The translations under genes were made by a program, and so were the position numbers. DNA of 37,505 bases from Pseudomonadota bacterium (GTDB lineage: Bacteria > Desulfobacterota > Desulfovibrionia > Desulfovibrionales > Desulfovibrionaceae): assembly GCA_023433925.1 (NCBI GenBank), contig JAEYTO010000099.1:1-37505 (forward strand), written 5' to 3'. Under the pieces are notes generated by a model. The model was given only the letters and a program-made list of their open reading frames with translations, did not search any database and had not been told where the DNA came from. How positions within the stretch are numbered: the first letter of the stretch is position 1; every line of letters starts with the position of its first letter. Positions 35,771 through 37,505 of the stretch are shown piece after piece.

Positions 35771-36340
35771 TGGAGTTGCCCCGGTTCCGTGGAGGGTAAA
35801 TGGCTTTGGGCTATCAAACAGCCGCTAAACATCGCTCGTACTCCAGGGGAGACCTATAGTCGAGGGCTGAATGTCGCCTGCGCGTGTTGTAGAATCCCTC
35901 AATGTACTCAAACACTGCTCGTTTCGCCTCCGACTTCGTCCGAAATGGGCATTGCCAGAACAGCTCGCATTCAAGTGTGGCAAAGAAGCTCTCGCACAGA
36001 GCATTGTCGAAGCAATCCCCGACCGAGTCCATGGACGGACGTACGCCAAGCCGGCGGCACTGCTCTCCAAAACGTACGGATGTATACTGCGAACCCTGGT
36101 CGGAATGGTGGATCACGTCCACCGGTCGGCGCTGTGTAACCGCCATGTCCAGAGCACTCAGCACAAGCTCCGTGCGCATATGCTCAGCCATGGCCCAGCC
36201 GACCACCCGGCGGCTGAAGGCGTCAAGAACCACAGCGAGATAGAGAAAACCCTCCCAGGTCGGCACGTAGGTGATGTCGGCCACCCATAAACGATCCCGA
36301 CCGCTTGCCGTTAACTCGCGTCTGACCAGGTCGGGCGCGG
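35771..36340 (-). mobile_element. IS3-family remnant (3' half)
   Basis: The IS end is visible at 35771: TGGAGTTGCCCCGGTTCCGT reads like an IS3-family terminal inverted repeat beginning with TG. The orfB remnant runs from here rightwards on the - strand. The 5' half of the element, with orfA, the N terminus of orfB and the other inverted repeat, is missing. It ends abruptly near 36335-36345, where IS630-type sequence starts in the opposite direction. Confidence 0.8.
35814..36340 (-). pseudogene. IS3 orfB integrase-type transposase, 5'-truncated
   Basis: About 175 C-terminal residues of a DDE (rve) transposase remain. DRLWVADITYVPTWEGFLYL holds the first Asp, HHSDQGSQYTS the second, and CFDNALCESFFATLECE the Glu, so the catalytic triad is kept. 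The end NTRRRHSALDYRSPLEYE is the standard IS3 C terminus. The N-terminal HTH part is absent; reading upstream gives unrelated residues from the IS630 antisense. It is therefore probably inactive. Confidence 0.85.
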
Positions 36341-36341
36341 G

Positions 36342-37168
36342 CCGGCTCGCGGCGGGCGTCGCCGCGAGAACATGACCATGGACGAGGAGCAGGCCTTCCT
36401 CGGGCCCTTCTTCGAGAAGGCGGCGGCGGGCGGAATATTCGTGGTCAGCGAAATCCGCCAAGCCCTTGAAGCTCGGCTTGAGCGCACGGTGGCCCTGGCC
36501 TCGGTGTACAATCTCCTGCACCGCCACGGCTGGCGCAAGATTGCCCCGGACAAGCGCCATCCGCGGGCCGACGCGCAGGCCCAGGAGGAGTGGAAAAAAA
36601 ACTCCCCGAACTGCTCGCCGCGATCGACCGCCAGTGGCCCGGGGAAGGGAGAATCAGGCTGATGTTTCAGGACGAGGCGCGGTTTGGACGCATCTCCGAT
36701 ACACGGCGCTGCTGGTGCCCAAGGCCGACACGCCCACTCTGCCAGGCCATGGTCTCGCAAGAGTACACCTATGCCTACGCGGCGGTCTCGGTGGCTGACG
36801 GCAAGCTGGACAGCCTGATCCTGCCCCATGTCAATGGGGCCTGCATGCAGCTCTTCATCGATGAGGTGGCTGCCCGCCATCCCGGGGAGCGCATCGTCAT
36901 GGTCATGGACGGGGCCGGCTGGCACCAGGGCCTGACGCCGGCGGGCAACCTGCGTCTGGTCAGGCTGCCGCCCTACTCGCCAGAGCTAAACCCCGTCGAG
37001 CAGCTCTGGGCTGAGCTGCGGGAGAAGTACTTCCACAACCGGGTGTTTGACAGTCTCCGGGGGCTCGAAGACCATCTGGTCCTGGCCCTGCGCGAGATGG
37101 AGCACGACCATGCTCGGGTCCGCTCCATCGTCGCTTGGCCATGGATTGTAAATGCCCTTATGAATTAG
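36342..37168 (+). pseudogene. IS630-family transposase, truncated, with -1 frameshift
   Basis: Two frames join at an A8 run. The first (to about 36601) gives the HTH-like segment SVYNLLHRHGWRKIAPDKRHP. The second (from about 36594) gives the DDE domain: FQDEARFGRIS with the first Asp, VMVMDGAGWHQG with the second, and LPPYSPELNPVEQLWAELRE with the catalytic Glu. The joined reading is EEWKKKLPELLAAID. Catalytic residues are kept, but the N-terminal part is lost at the IS3 junction. It is therefore probably not functional. Confidence 0.83.
36594..36601 (+). promoter_or_regulatory. A8 slippery site for -1 frameshifting
   Basis: Eight A residues read as TGG AAA AAA AAC in the first frame, which contains A AAA AAA, a standard -1 slip heptamer. 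Shifting -1 joins the two parts of the IS630 transposase precisely. GGAGGAG 5 bp upstream could act as an internal Shine-Dalgarno-like stimulator. Confidence 0.65.
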
Positions 37169-37176
37169 AAATAGAA

Positions 37177-37505
37177 TTAAGCAATGACGGCCTGCTGGTG
37201 GAGCATGGGCCGAATGATCTCCTGCATCGTTTTGGAGGTCTCGGACTCGGGGTAGACCTTGACGTAGGCGAAGCCTTCGTCGCCGGCGCGGGCCAGCTCC
37301 GGGTCAACGGGAATGCGGCCCAGGAACGGCACGTCCATGTCCACGGCCATCCGCTCGCCCGCGCCGGACTTGAAGATTTCGTGGCGCTTGCCGCAGTCCG
37401 GGCAGACGAAGCCGCTCATGTTCTCCACCACGCCCAGGATCGGATTGCCCGTGCGCTTGCAGAAGGTGATGGAGCGGCGCACGTCGTCGATGGCCACCTG
37501 CTGGG
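37177..37505 (-). CDS. Mrp/ApbC-type Fe-S cluster carrier ATPase (partial, C-terminal part)
   Basis: The gene continues beyond the window edge; 109 C-terminal residues are seen. ITFCKRTGNPILGVVENMSG, then CPDCGKRHEIFKSGAGERMA, DVPFLGRIPVDPEL and AGDEG match the Mrp/NBP35 family. The CPDC motif is the bridging Fe-S-binding CxxC. These P-loop ATPases carry 4Fe-4S clusters to target enzymes; the Walker A part lies outside. The stop is 8 bp from the stop of the convergent IS630 transposase, so the last residues (MLHQQAVIA) may be affected by the element. Confidence 0.9.
   Translation of the reverse strand, partial: QQVAIDDVRRSITFCKRTGNPILGVVENMSGFVCPDCGKRHEIFKSGAGERMAVDMDVPFLGRIPVDPELARAGDEGFAYVKVYPESETSKTMQEIIRPMLHQQAVIA

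Larger units (their letters stand above)
36341..37176 (+). mobile_element. IS630-family remnant, 5'-truncated
   Basis: The IS630-type transposase begins in mid-gene near 36342 (PARGGRRREN in frame) and runs to its stop at 37168. The left end and the first part of the gene are missing. No terminal inverted repeat can be defined at the right, since only 8 bp separate the transposase stop from the mrp stop. IS630 elements normally target TA. Confidence 0.75.

Overview
The window is a GC-rich bacterial chromosome segment, dense with same-direction gene runs. The gene set suggests a member of the Desulfovibrionaceae (Desulfobacterota): an arylacetate-CoA ligase next to a double-ACT protein, a small DUF465 protein beside ilvB, a DivIVA/YggT/YggU group, an enlarged NAD-dependent DNA ligase, and hybrid histidine kinases with a MASE3 sensor or a C-terminal HPt. 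This assignment rests on recalled gene content and protein character; no database search was run.

Layout. Positions 1-2.5 kb hold a MASE3-PAS hybrid histidine kinase on the + strand whose true start is unclear, followed by a terminator. From about 9.4 kb down to 2.67 kb on the - strand lies a long gene run: a Cys-rich small protein, an unknown 254-aa protein, a HAD phosphatase, yggT, divIVA, yggU, a DUF465 protein, ilvB, ilvN and ilvC, closed by a strong intrinsic terminator. This joins polar-growth and cell-envelope-type genes to branched-chain amino acid synthesis. tatA (+) has a very good sigma70 promoter and shares a two-way terminator with pgsA (-). From 11.4 to 9.9 kb lie an exported protein and pgsA. 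From 15.2 to 11.6 kb (-) is a tightly overlapped RNA/cofactor group: an MBL/beta-CASP nuclease, rsmD, coaD and miaA. From 17.7 to 15.5 kb (-) are rsfS, gpmI and a zinc-ribbon protein.

From 18.0 to 23.6 kb (+) lie a phenylacetate-CoA-ligase-type enzyme with its ACT partner, a solitary rtcB RNA ligase, and a second hybrid kinase (degenerate receiver-HisKA-HATPase-REC-HPt). From 29.0 to 23.7 kb (-) are uvrB, ligA and dapB. From 29.05 to 30.66 kb (+) are an unknown protein and a GT9 glycosyltransferase joined by a GTGA overlap. From 34.1 to 30.7 kb (-) is a complete N-degron module: clpS, clpA and aat, i.e. the adaptor, the unfoldase and the enzyme that creates the degron. Upstream of it is a CYTH-domain protein. 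From 34.95 to 35.7 kb (+) are fluC (crcB) and a DUF190 protein, a likely fluoride-resistance pair.

The right end (35.77-37.18 kb) is a scar of two insertion-sequence remnants fused head to head: a 5'-truncated IS3-family orfB (-) and a 5'-truncated IS630-family transposase (+) with an A8 frameshift site. It abuts the 3' end of an mrp/apbC-type Fe-S carrier ATPase that runs off the window.

Most of the window is conserved housekeeping DNA. The parts most worth a second look are the two kinases that lack a normal start codon in the frame of their N-terminal domains (one has a short overlapping leader ORF), the palindromic repeat seen both between genes and in frame inside ligA, the unusual cofactor loop of ilvC, the unknown genes around 8.2-9.4 kb and 29.05 kb, and the IS fusion next to mrp. 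I saw no CRISPR array, rRNA, tRNA, prophage or recognised defence system.
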